Shown: positions 1 through 11,870 of the stretch, piece by piece
Numbering within the stretch: the first letter of the stretch is position 1
Layout: each line of letters opens with the position of its first letter
Assembly (NCBI GenBank): GCA_024362935.1
Contig: JANCRA010000004.1
Span: 19,414,621 to 19,478,620, forward strand
From: Setophaga petechia
Taxonomy: Eukaryota; Chordata; Aves; Passeriformes; Parulidae
Direction: 5' to 3'
Length of the DNA stretch: 64,000 nt
Program-made: the position numbers and the translations under genes
Notes under the pieces: generated by a model
Seen by the model: the letters and a program-made list of their open reading frames with translations, nothing else
The model's database searches: none
What the model was told of the DNA's origin: nothing

Positions 1-240
1 TTTAAAAATGTGCATTAAAGCTAACATAAATGAGTAAAACTAGGCAGCAAACTATTTTTCCTGCTTATCTAACAGCTGAAGGTAACTGTAAAAATTAAGC
101 AAAAAAATTAGAGTTAAACCACCATCAATACAATTGTTTTACATCATAGGCCTGTCAAGGCTCAATATATATATACAAGTGTAACAGCCATGCTTAGTAG
201 AACGTTATCCCCAATGCTTAGAAGACACAAAGACAACTAA

Positions 241-520
241 GTAGATTGTTTTTTTCTTTCTCTTTTTGTTTGTTTGCAATTTTTTTGTGTTTTTGGGGGG
301 ATTTTTTGTGTGGTTTTTTTGTTCATTTTTTTTGTTTGTTTTGTTTTGGGTTTGGTTTTTTTTGTTCTTTTTTGTTCTTTTTTTTCAGGAAAAAGTTATG
401 GGAAGAACAAACTGGCTCTTTGGAGATGACAAAAAACATTCTAACAGAACTAGGGACAACTGCAGTTTTTCTATTTGTTTTTTTTTGTTTGTTTGTTTTT
501 CTTTGTTTGTTTTTTTATGA
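241..520. repeat. T-rich low-complexity tract (A-rich in BNC2 mRNA)
   Basis: On the plus strand this is almost entirely T with interspersed G (TTTG and TTTTTTG units) and a short mixed break near 385-465. In the BNC2 transcript it would read as A-rich with CAAA units. It also produces artefactual Phe/Leu/Cys-rich open frames that should not be annotated. Confidence 0.85.
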
Positions 521-653
521 AGAATCTGTTCCCCCAAATTAAAGGTCCTACATTTTTGTTTCTATTAAAAAAAAAAGAAAAAAACCCCAACAACCAAGAA
601 AGGGGAAAAAGCACCTGGTGTTTTTTTCTTTTGCTAAAAAAAGAAAAGAAAAA

Positions 654-688
654 AGTATATATATATATGTATATTTATGAGTGTGTGT

Positions 689-734
<46 letters not shown>
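654..734. repeat. (AT)n microsatellite with GT interruption
   Basis: An uninterrupted AT run of about 42 bases (692-734) follows a short TATATG / GTGTGT section. It lies in the BNC2 3' UTR close to the stop codon and is probably length-polymorphic. Confidence 0.9.
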
Positions 735-737
<3 letters not shown>

Positions 738-814
738 AAGGGAGACTGTATATGGCAGTTCAGATGTAGTGGGCCCTCTCTGAGAGCTGGCTTTATGCTG
801 TGTCCATCCTTGAC

Positions 815-1475
815 CTAATCTACTGAAGTGAAAGGAATGTTTTTATGCAGATTGGGGTTCTGGCTGTGCCGGTTTCGGCTACGGACAGAGGAGAACATCA
901 TGTTGCACCCAGGGACTTTGCACTTGTGCATTTCTCGCAAGTGCACCGTTTTGTAGTGCACTCTGAGGGTTCCCTTGTTGCTGTACATTTTGTGGCAAAT
1001 GTTACACATTATCCCACCGTTGCTCACCGAAACACTGTTGAACATGAGGGATCCTGGGACATCGGTGCCCATACCTACAGCTATGGCAGGGGCATCTGCT
1101 TTGTGGGCAGATTCCCCGCTGTCACTTGCCCCATCGACGTCGTCCAGGAGAATACCCTCATCGCTTCCTGCATCAGATTCTCTTGAAGAATGGATACTGC
1201 TGCTGGACTGGATGCTGGAGGTGGTGCTCAGGTCTAGTACCATATAGTCGTCTGCCATGCCCCTGCCGTACCCATTCATATGGGAATCCTCAGTGCCAGC
1301 AGGCGAGGAGGTGTCTTCCCTTATGTCAAGCCCCATCTGATGCTGAGCGCCATATATCTTCACCAAAAATTCATCGCGGAGGTCCTTACTAAGAGAAGGC
1401 TGTGAAGTGTCCAAGCCCATGTCATCCAGTTCTTTGGTCAACAGTTTACGGTGCAGGTTTATGTTAGCACTGTGT
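815..1475 (-). CDS. BNC2: BNC2 last coding exon (C-terminal zinc-finger pair)
   Basis: Last coding exon of basonuclin 2, a nuclear C2H2 zinc-finger protein. Known work on the family links it to mesenchymal and germ-line development and to pigmentation. The exon follows a clean acceptor (pyrimidine tract then CAG, AG at 1477-1476), starts by completing the Arg codon left by the upstream exon, and ends at a TAG at 817-815. It encodes the 219 residues after that Arg. The first residues (HSANINLH) supply the zinc-binding histidines of the second finger of pair 2. A Ser-rich acidic stretch follows ([18 protein letters not shown]), then the third finger pair from about residue 157 ([18 protein letters not shown]..., [19 protein letters not shown]), and the terminus IPFTSVD. 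The family-typical finger linkers and the terminus are what identify BNC2 rather than BNC1. No frameshift or internal stop is present. Confidence 0.97.
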
Positions 1476-3006
1476 CTGGGAAAGGAAGAGGGAAGGGAGA
1501 AAAGGAAAAATGTACAGTATTTTTGATTAAACATACAGTCAACAAGCACCAAATCCAAATTATGATTTACTGATAATTTCTCATAAAAATATCCTCTGTC
1601 CATGTTACTTGGAAATTTCAGTCTTTCTGTAAGTGGGCAAATTGCAACATAAAAACTAAACAAAACAAGCAAATTCCCCCCCTTATTGTTTTTCTTGTTA
1701 GCTGCTGCTCCTCAACACTAGTCTCCAACAGCAGCTACAGCCCTTTTATTTGAAATTTAAAAAATAATAAATTGTACTAGCAGAAAGTACAAAATGGTCT
1801 TCTTGATTCCTGAATCCCTGCTTTCTTTCTCATCAAGAGGCAAAAATATTAATATATGGAATGTGTGTCTAGCCATGTCTTTATATACTTATTCATACAT
1901 ACATACATAAAAAGATGTTTATATTTATATATATATATATGTACTCACATAACTCTGTAAGTGAAATATCTGAGCAAAGTAAAATAAAGGTAACCAAATA
2001 AGGCATTGTCAGAGGTCCTGATTCTGGTAATTTAATTCTTGTATAAAGGGATTCAGAATCAGGCCAAACCAAGACGAAGAAGACTTGAGGGGTTTAAGAG
2101 AACAAGTCTTTGAAATCTACATGTAAGTTTCTGAAAATCTTAGTCAAAGTTAGTGGTTTCGTCCTTCTAAGTTGTCACTGCCACTTCTCCTTGTCCTTTT
2201 CCCTGCACTGTCTGCATGCAATGCTGATTGACTCAAGCAGTGTAATGTCCAGTAAAAAACCCTATTATTGGCAGTGAGAATTTTGCCTCAAATCAATCAA
2301 AATACTTAAGCATGGTTTGGTTTAGGTATTTGCTGAAGTTACTGCAGATATTCAAGACAATGAAAAACTGCCACTGAGGGAGGTAGACTTAAAACCAGAT
2401 CCCAAGAGCTGCAAATTAAAAGACTCTAAGTGTTTTACAGGATCTGGGCATTTGCTCTCAAGAAATACAGCTCTACATTTGCAAACAATGTAAGCCTTTG
2501 GGTAAGAAAACATGTAAAATAGCCTATTATTTGAAACTGCATTCTACTTTCCACTTTTGGCATAGGCTTTATTCATCCACTGCAGTAGAACCTCACTGAT
2601 TTGCAGTAGTGTCAGGAAACCCTCTTTGAAAATCTGCATTTTCTGAATTAATGATGCAACCAACAAACACGACGGACACCAAAGACCTCTGAACACAGAA
2701 CATGCTCATTTTGCTGAAGTGCTTAAGTATAGGAAGTCAGTGTAAAGTTTTCAGTAATAGAAAACTTTAGGGTTCAGTTTTCAGAATGTGCAGCATTGCT
2801 AAGGAAATGACAAATATTTATTCAGTTTCTTTGGAGGGTGACTTGAATTTCGAGTCAGCAAAAAAAGAATTAGCGAAGTTCTACTGCATAACATTCTTTG
2901 CAAGCTAAGGACCCAAACCCGCAATTTACAACATGCAGACTCACCAGTCTGTCTGCCCATTATAAATTGCAGATCAGAGCCCAAATGTAGGAGGGAAAAG
3001 AAGAGA

Positions 3007-3035
3007 GGGGGGTGGGGAGTGGGAGGAGGGTGGGG
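3007..3035 (+). other. G-quadruplex-like motif
   Basis: Five runs of at least three G (6, 4, 3, 3 and 4) separated by loops of 1, 3, 4 and 1 bases, flanked by a GA-rich tract to about 3056. It lies on the template strand of BNC2. Confidence 0.6.
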
Positions 3036-3795
3036 AAAGAGAGAGAGAAAGAGAGAATTTTAACATAGGAATAGCTTAATTTGCAAAAAGCACTAGGTAC
3101 AAAATTGGCAAGGGAAGACATAACAATGATCAAATATTTTACAGACATTCAGGTCCTTCATTAACAAAAAAAGGAGAAGAGGAACAATAGCTATTAGCAA
3201 TATGTCCTTATTGGAAGCTTTTATTTTAAGAAACCCTTTAAAACATACCTCTCAACCAACTGAAGTCCCAAACATGGTATAGCAATACAATGCAAATAAA
3301 TAAAACAAATGCAAATGTAGGAAGATTAAATTGATGTGGAGTAAATCTCTGTAATTTTCTAACACTTTGTGATTAATTTATCTGTTGTACATAACTTAAG
3401 GGAATAAACAAACAGCAACAGAACTAATCTGCCCCATTCATCTGCAAATGCAAGTAACTGTTCTCTGACATAAAACTGATACTAAAATGTAGTTTAATTG
3501 AATTGTGTGTGCTTGGGATGCAATTATTCCAGTAAGGGGGTGGTCTAGAACAGAGGATTTCTCTCCTAATGAGAGACAGTTGAGAGGTATGGGCAAGGGT
3601 GGAAAAAAAGTGGAGAGTATTTCTTGGTTTTGTCCCACATGGGAAATACTCTTTTCACACAAGCAAATATAGCACCATTGCTTTTTTGAGGCATAGAAGT
3701 GTAATTATGCATATCCCCACACTGCACTTAGGAAGGCTGAGCTTACCTTGTGATAAGATCAGCTTTCTAATCTTTTGCTAAATTGAGATCACAAA

Positions 3796-3836
3796 AGAGA
3801 GAGAGGAGTGGAGAAAAGAGAAAGAAAGGGGAGGGG

Positions 3837-3880
<44 letters not shown>
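3796..3880. repeat. (AG)n polypurine tract
   Basis: About 85 bases nearly free of pyrimidines on the plus strand, ending in a pure AG run of about 40 bases. The AG run has mirror symmetry, the arrangement known to permit intramolecular triplex (H-DNA). Confidence 0.9.
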
Positions 3881-3881
<1 letters not shown>

Positions 3882-6800
3882 AAATTCACATTCCAATCCA
3901 GACATATCTGGTTAAAAAAAAATCTGAAACCAATAAAACACAGACTTAAAAAAAAGTCTTGATTGTGAACCTGGTTTTTGTCAGCTGTAATATCATTTAT
4001 ACTGTTGTCCTGATGGATACAGATTCAATCACACAATACAGAAAACATAAAGCAAATTAATCAAAGTATATTCACACCATACCGATTATTATCCACAAAT
4101 GAGTTCTGAACAGATGCATGCAGTGCACATACATGAATGATAAACAGTAGTCCTGATGGTCCCTTGCCTTCCTGGTTTCAGATGGAATATAGCTCCATGT
4201 AAAGTTGCTAAGTGCAGTACAGGAAACGCTTACTGTGAAGGCCTGTCCACACCGACCAGAGTTATTAAATGACTGTAAAAGCACACTTGTGCTTATCATC
4301 ATAAGGCTAACTGCAAACTATTCATAAAGTACTCATGTGTGTACTTATAATTTCTCCCCTTCTCTCCCCTCTTCACTCTGGTGTTATGGGAATTTGTTTC
4401 AGCATACAAGCTAGTTAGGATAACTGTAATTGCTGCTTCCATGCATCTGTGCCTTCCATATCCTTGGTTTTCTGCTGAGAAAAACAACAGTCGGGCATGC
4501 AGTGAAAAAAACTTCAGCATTCACTAAATGGAGAGATAAGAATAAACTGCCATGTTAAAGAGGGGGCACCAAGCCCCAGATAGACAAAGGCCATTCTGAG
4601 AAAGACAAGTGGAAGGATGCAAACTCTGCTGATGCTCTGATAATAAGAGATGCCTCCCTTATTAAATTCTCACTTACAGCAGTAACAATCAGTAATCTAG
4701 TTAAAGTATGTACCAGCCCATAATATCTGTCAGGCAAACGATGTGCAGAAATGTGTGGACCAGTTCTGGCACCCTGCTCAGTAGTGTCCCTTTTCCGCTG
4801 TCAGCAGTACTGTTGGATTCTCCTAATATAATTACATTGACTTTTATTCAATTAAGTGCCATTCCTAGCCTTAAAAAGAAGCTACTTTATCAATTGATTC
4901 AGGTGTAATGCAATAATAAAGATGAACTCATGGCAGTGCATTAGCTCTGCTGTTCATAACTTCTGAACATAGGTTCATTCATAGCAGTCGATTTCCATTA
5001 TGCAACCACAGTTCAAAAGAATTGATTCTTTTACATTCATTTCTTAATCTATTTCACTTGTGCTTAATACTATCCCTAAATATCATATGTGAAAATATTC
5101 TAGTGGAGAAGGAGGTATGAGTTGTGAAAAAAATTCATTTATTTAGATACTGAAGTTTTGAGATCTTATTAAAAACCCCAAAGTCTCAGACTCTCTTTTG
5201 CATACCAAACAGACATTTTCCATCCTAATCCAACCCCTTCTCCTCTGCTTTGTCACTCCCAAACCCTAGGAGACCCCTATGAGCCCCCAGCCAATGCTAA
5301 CCACCTGTCATCTTGTTCATCTGCTCCTCCCCATGACACCTAAAGTTTCTTGCTTCAGCTATTCTGTTCCCTGATGTGATTTACAGAGCTCCTTACATCT
5401 TTTTCCTCTGCTCCCAGGTATGTGTAAACAGTGGTCTCAAAGTACGCCGAGGCAAAGCTTGGGCAGAGTGATTTGTGCCAATACATGAATATTGCCATCA
5501 AACAGGCAGAAAATCTTGAAGCAAAATATGCCAAAACCTGCTGAGCTTCATTTGCCATGGCTTCATTACTTCTCAAACCTCAGCTAGCTAATTTAAGGCC
5601 ATCTCTGGTGACATTTGCAACACTTCAACTGCTGTTGTATCTGCAGGGGAAAGAACTTAAAGAACTTAAATGATTGGGAGAAATAAATGTATGTGTATGA
5701 AACAAAATATTTGACCTAATTAAATCCTTTGAAAGCCTCTGGACTTCCTAGATTGTTCATCAACTACCAGAATGGCACTTGATACTCACAGTAGAAATGT
5801 TGTGTAGAGAGAACTGGTGATTGAAGTCTTCCAGACAGATATATGCCATCAAATGAGTTTAACTAAAGGCATATTTCACTCTGCTTCAGTTACTATACCT
5901 ATCAGTTCCTAGGCAACAAGGGATGGTGAAGAAGGTTGGTTCTGAAAATACTGTCTGGGGCAAAGAATTTCCAAATACCTGTTGAGGTCTATACTACATG
6001 TCAGATACCCATAAAAATGAGGAGGGTATTGTTTTCAAGATGCTTTGAAGTGTAGCCTGTTGTGGCAAGGAATTTGACAAAATTCTAGGACCCAGAATAT
6101 CTGATTTTTTTTACATAAATACCACACTTTCCAAGTTACTGTAATTAATGACTTAGATGGAAGGCAAAAGTGTGTGCAAAGCTCTCACTAGAGTGAATTT
6201 GGCCATAAGAATGGAGCAGTTCTGCATGAGGATGATAATGATAATGATCATACACATAAGATGTGTGGTTGTGGTGAAATGTCAACCTCTGAGTTCACTG
6301 ATGCCTTTTCAGACAGGAATTTCAGCAGCAGTGCAATGCAGAATCCTACAACAGTTACAGAAGCTCCCTGATTCTGGGCATGATCCCACTTGTGGTACTA
6401 TTTTCCTTCTCTTGCGCAGTTCATGGAAGTATTCTTTCTTTACCAGAATTCATTGTTGGTTACACCCCACCTACTACTTGCAAATTTCTTAGTGACAGAT
6501 GCACTATGCACCAACCGAAGGAAGGGGATTATAAGCCTAGGAAATATGGTCAATTAAACGTACATTCTATTTACACAGATCATAAATCCTGACTGGGATC
6601 TCTTTAACAGTTTCCTTCTACACTTGTCAAGGAATCTGATTTTGTTAATTTCCTGTCCATTTGTTGGAAAGAAAAAATGTAATGGCCACTTTAGTTTAGT
6701 TTTTTTATTTAGCCAGTCTTTCAATTTCATTTTGAAGTGAGTGAGAAGGAATTTATCCGAGTAGAATTTGTCCTGGTATAGAAACTGGAATGAGTCCTAT

Positions 6801-6919
6801 GGATGACTCAAGGCCAAATTTGGATGCGCCCATAGCTGCAGTCCTATCTGTACCACGGTAAACCTCATCTCTGATGCACAGAGCAGAGAGAGAGAATTCA
6901 GATTAAGAGAGTTGGTTTT

Positions 6920-6970
6920 TTTAGATGTGAGCATTATAGAGCTGTTTATTTAGATGTGAGCATTATAGAG
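6920..6970. repeat. 29-bp-period short tandem duplication
   Basis: A 22-base segment beginning TTTAGATGTGAGCATTATAG occurs at 6920-6941 and again, identical, at 6949-6970. It is a small local duplication in intron sequence. Confidence 0.85.
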
Positions 6971-9129
6971 GGCACAAAACCAACTGCATGAAAAATTAGG
7001 TTGAATATGTTCACAGCTCAGAACAGGACAGGCTGTTGAAAATTAAGCATATAGTATTATTTTATTAATTATTTTAGCATGAGGAAAGTATGATAATACT
7101 TAAATATTATGGGATGAGGGAGAAAAAAGGCGTGAGAATGAAAGAGATGCACATTTGTTAGGGACTGTGTAAACCCATTTTCCACTGCCTGATGCAGTGA
7201 GACAGAAAAGCCAAGCCAGCTGACATCCCAGTTAAATGTCCTAGCTACTACTTCTTGTCTGACTGTAAATGACAAAGCTCCCTGATAAAGATCTCAGTCA
7301 AACATCGAAGTAAACTGTATTGTTCATTAAAATTCTGAAACTATTTCCACATTTCTAGTTGTATCCAGCCACAACCATTCCTCCTATGTTTCCAAGAAAG
7401 CCACCATCCCAATAACTTACATTTCAGATATTCTGAATGTGACTTTTCTGGCAAACACATGATTTGATAAATTAATACCACCTAGCCCTACCATTCTAAC
7501 ACTGCAAAGAAATCACAAACAGAATGTGACAGCAGGAGGCCATCAGTCTTTGGTCAGCTTTGTTTCAAGATCAGTAAGTGATCCCAGCATTAAGTAACAC
7601 TATAAAATTATATTTTGAGACTTAATGCATGTAAAGACAGCATAAAATTATTTGTCTAATTATGTTTTTTCTGAGTGATAGCAGATTTGTTTTTTTTAAA
7701 GAAGACAGAAGCTAGTATTGGGTTATAAAACCTGAAAACGCAGAATCTTCAGCAGTTTGAGAAGATTTTGTTAGAAAATCAAAGGCCAGAACACAATTGG
7801 CTGGTGATTTATGTACAAACTGATGAACCTCTTATTAAAGCTAGATATGGATGTTACTGCTCTAGTTGTACAGGCCCCATAAAAGCTATCCTCCTGCTAT
7901 TCTTAGTTTAAAACTAAGCTCTATCAATCAGGTTTAAAATATAAACAATGAAATTTTCATTACCCCTCCTGTGAGATTTTTTTCTTCAGCTCAGTATTCA
8001 GCCTACATTTTTACCTATAATGAAATGTTAAAGGAAAGTTTTCTTTGTTTCTCTTCACCTCAAAGGCAAAGAGAATTAAGACTTTTGGTTTTGTTTTAAA
8101 TTTTCACATGATTTTAGTTGCTAACACAATTTAGTAACATGTTCTTACCTCAATTTCATGTCCCTTTCCTGCTTGTTTAAGCCTGAAACTCATAGAAAGG
8201 CCCAGAATAGGTGAACACTATGGAAAGTAAACCCAGAATTTTATGCTTTCTCAGAATCTCTGCAGACTGAAAGTGCTGAGTTTCATGCAGCTAAAATCAA
8301 AGAACCAGAAAGTAAGACTCTGGCTAAATATAACAGTGTACATATTAATAAGAAAGGAATGGCCTCGATTCTGATATTTCTTCAAGAAAGAAGCAGCAAT
8401 CATTTCTCCCATTTGCTTACGAGAATCAACAATAAAACAGTTCCTGGAATTTAATTAGTAACAGAAACTGTTAAAGAAATTATTGTCTCATTTACTGTTC
8501 TAATTTTGGCACTCTATTCAGCAGTCTTTGATACAGGGTTTGTTTTGTTTTGCATTCTTTTAATTAAAAAGAAAAAAGATCCATAAATCTAAGCAAAGAT
8601 TGTAACAGTTTGAGATCCTGATCTGACCTAAATGATAAAGTTCACATTTATCTGAATAGGGACAAAGTTTAAGTCTGTACATTAGTGCTTCCATGTATTT
8701 GATCATATTTAATTTGCCTCTGAGTGTTAGGGGAAAGGTAGGTATAGAGGCTACACTTCAGAAAGAGGCAAAGCAAAAATACTATACTACCTGATAAAAC
8801 CATGGCGTTTCTACATGAACAAGGTAATAGCATCAGTTCTTAAGGCCTAAAATTGCATTGGATCTGAAAAATATTAACCTTTCATAGGAAGAAAATTCAA
8901 AAGGTAAAATACAGTTCAGCACCTATTAAAAAAAGTAAAAAAACCCCAGTGCTTATTAAATACAGGAAATAAAGGACAAGCAAGTTCTTGCAAATTAAAG
9001 ATGTGGAGCCCAGTCATTTCAATCCCTTTCAATATGAAACAAATCACTCACACTGGTCACGAAGACAGCTCCCTCTACACTCAAATTATTCACTTGAAGA
9101 TAAGCTCCTATCAAACTCTTTAGGGGTTT

Positions 9130-9720
9130 AACTAATTTACTGCACAGATACGGCACGTCTGTTGTAATAACAGGTAGGATGTATTGGGGTCGACCATTTA
9201 TCAGAATTAGACTTCTTTTTTCAATTCACAGTGAATTATGCTGCCTACACTGCTCCTCTTTCTCAGAGCTTCCCATCCCCTTACGGCCCCTAATGTGGCA
9301 GGCAAACAAAATTGACAGTCTCATCTTGTCAACAAGGGGTGATTCTCCTGAGAAGCCATTTAACTTTGCAGAGGAAGCAATGTATTAATGTGCCTGTCCC
9401 AGGAATGTTAATCATCTTCAAGCTCCCTCTAACTTTGACATGAACGAAATCACCAAATTTGTTTACTAAATGAATTGTAATATGCTAATAAGAGAGCATG
9501 ACATATATGGTAAAGCCAAACAGATGGTTTGTTTACTCCACTTTGCAACTTTATAAATGTTGTAACTCTGAAGATGTTAGTGAGAATTATTGGTTTGTTG
9601 GCAGTGACAAACATGCCTTTTGCATACTTAATCCACAGTTAAGAGTCAGAAAACAATTTATCATCACCATGGAATGCATAAAAAATGTTAATGCAGTGAT
9701 AGCATTTAGGAAGGCAGGAT
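9130..9720. promoter_or_regulatory. Candidate conserved noncoding element
   Basis: Unique, non-repetitive sequence with balanced composition and clusters of homeodomain-like TAAT/ATTA cores and TGACA/TGTCA elements (for example CTAATGTGGCAGG and GTTAATCATC). It resembles deeply conserved intronic enhancers of developmental genes. Conservation cannot be measured from one sequence, so this rests on texture only. Confidence 0.25.
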
Positions 9721-11399
9721 AGTTGATTGTGTGGGCAAATACTCAGATTAAATATGAAACTGATATTTGTTGGCAATTTTTGCTACCAAATAATTAAAAA
9801 AAACCAATCTGTCAGGCTTGGGAATTTTGAAAGGTGCAATAATTCAGTACACACCTGTTGAGGTGTTTAATGAAATGGTCCTTATGGTGTGAACAGAATT
9901 ACGCATTCACAACAGTTGTGCATGCTCAGAAGCATTAAGGTTATGGTGAACTCTTTAATACATTACTATTGTTGTCTATTAAAGATCAAAAGATGTTACA
10001 AACAAAGAGCACAACGACTGGCATACTTGCCAAAGTTGCTGAGAAACGATCAAAACTGTATTGCAACACTTCAACCTCTCACTTTACTAGCTGCCTGGAA
10101 GCAAACAGACTCATTACAAAATAGCCAGCACTCTTGTCTAATATCCGGACTGGCTGAGAAAGTTTAGAATAAGAGGATTTATCTGACAGAATATTTTCTA
10201 AGTGAACTAATGCAGTGTCACAATGTTACAGGCACAAGAAGTTGTTATACATATGACAAAGTCCTTTGATGGGCATAACAGGTGCTTAGCACTGCTGTCT
10301 ATCACTCAAAAGCTTATTCTACAATTTACACAAGCTCTACAGAGAAGTTTAGCTGATGCAGTGTACTGCAGTCATGCATGAAGTGCTCATATCCATTCTG
10401 TTGAAGTATCTGCTATTCCTTGACACAAGATGCATTTTCCCTTAAGAAATACTGAAGGGATGAAGAATACATGCATTAACATTTCTTTTCAAACCTAAAT
10501 GATCTAAATTTTACATGAACCAAGTTTTGCAATCAGAAGTTTTCATCCTTCATTTAATTTTATTGCTAGAGCCAAAAGTGATAATTTTGCAAGTTTTTGA
10601 CAAACAGACCCTAAAATTCAGCATGCCACTCATGAATTTTACTGAACTCCAAGTTTTGGTTTATGCAGAAATAAAGAAAAAATTCAGATAGATTTCCCAG
10701 TTTTTCCCTAGCTCTGATTTCAAACCAAATATTTTCTCTAGATGTTGATGCACAGCAACACATTATCTCATGGTTTGCTTAGGAGATTTACAGATTCTTT
10801 ATTGATTGAACCTCAAGTTCAAAATAATAATAATAAAACCTGAGGTCCAGGGATAGTTTTGTACAATTTCAGGTGCCACAGCAAATCTGTAAACCATTTA
10901 TTTTGATGAAAATGCAATAGTAATTCTCATTCCTAATGTTTGTTTGTCTAAAAATGCTGGCTTTATGTATATAATACCAGAGGAACTATGAAACCAAATA
11001 TGATGTGGCATTTAAATAGGGTTTCTCTATTAGTAATTTTAAATTACTAAATAAGGACCTCTATCAGGTCCACAGATAGCTGATTATCCTAAAATCTCCT
11101 TTCATTGATGCCCCAACTTCTCAATAATTTCAATCCTCTGAGATCCTTCCATACATGCTATTGTCAGCATTTATTAAATTCTCAACTTTTTACTCATCCA
11201 CGGGAGAATGTGCAAAGGTATCTAAGTTCAGCTTGCTGTCCAAGGATTATTTTGGAAGAAACATTAGCGGCTGTCCCAGCCTGGCGCTTATATCTCATTT
11301 GAAACATCTACTCATTCCTGACCAACAAAGAAAATTTCAATAAAGTACTTTTACTGGTTTAACAGCAGTGAGCTCCTGGGATTGTCAAAGTGCTCAGTC

Positions 11400-11870
11400 T
11401 TTTCCGAGGAGAGAAGGAATCAGCAGCTCAAATATAATTAACCTTCCATTCTCAATGCAAACTGCCACGCACAGGAGCTCTGCAGTCTATTAGTGAAGTT
11501 ATAACGGCCAACAGGCAGAGGCAAAATTGGTCAAAAAGTTGGCTGCTGCTGTCATATTTTTAGAATTATGATTAATGACACTAATAATGCGGATGATTAC
11601 TGATACGTGTATCTCCTGCAGTTTATCATATTGCACTGGCTGCCTACGTCCACAATAAACATGATGCTATCATTTACCTCTTTATTGAAGGCAATCCTTC
11701 TCTTGAAGGAGCACATTCTAATTACTTTGTAATGTTTTATGTCTTAAACATTTTGCAGCTCTGGACCTTGCCAACTGCTTCATGTCTACCATTGATTAAT
11801 TACAGAATGTTTAATCAAAATTTAGAACCTAATGCAGTAATTTATGAATGCGCTGCAGTGCCAAGATAGT
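11400..11870. promoter_or_regulatory. Candidate conserved noncoding element
   Basis: Dense homeodomain-type cores (ATGATTAATGAC, CACTAATAATG, CTAATTACTTTG, TTGATTAATTACAG) in unique sequence without simple repeats or transposon similarity. The texture is typical of intronic developmental enhancers. The absence of an open frame argues against an exon. The assignment is inference. Confidence 0.35.

Larger units (their letters stand above)
1..814 (-). other. BNC2: BNC2 3' untranslated region (proximal part)
   Basis: This is sequence directly downstream of the BNC2 stop codon in gene sense. On the minus strand I see no AATAAA, ATTAAA or AGTAAA, so the transcript probably runs past the left edge; BNC2 3' UTRs are known to be several kilobases long in mammals. 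Two low-complexity blocks dominate. An AT/GT microsatellite lies 80-160 bases after the stop. A long tract at 241-520 is T-rich on the plus strand and so A-rich in the mRNA. The part between the stop and the microsatellite (735-814) is ordinary unique sequence. Open frames here on either strand are products of low complexity. Confidence 0.8.

Noticed and set aside
246..783. Overlapping plus-strand frames rich in Phe, Cys, Leu and Lys
   Set aside because: They come entirely from T-rich and TTTG low-complexity sequence in the BNC2 3' UTR, with no conserved domain.
845..1392. Plus-strand frames opposite the last BNC2 exon
   Set aside because: They are antisense shadows of the coding exon.
1476..1672. 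Minus-strand frame extending upstream of the last BNC2 exon to 1672
   Set aside because: This part is intron: a clean pyrimidine tract and AG lie at 1476-1477, and the exon joins in frame to the upstream exon there.
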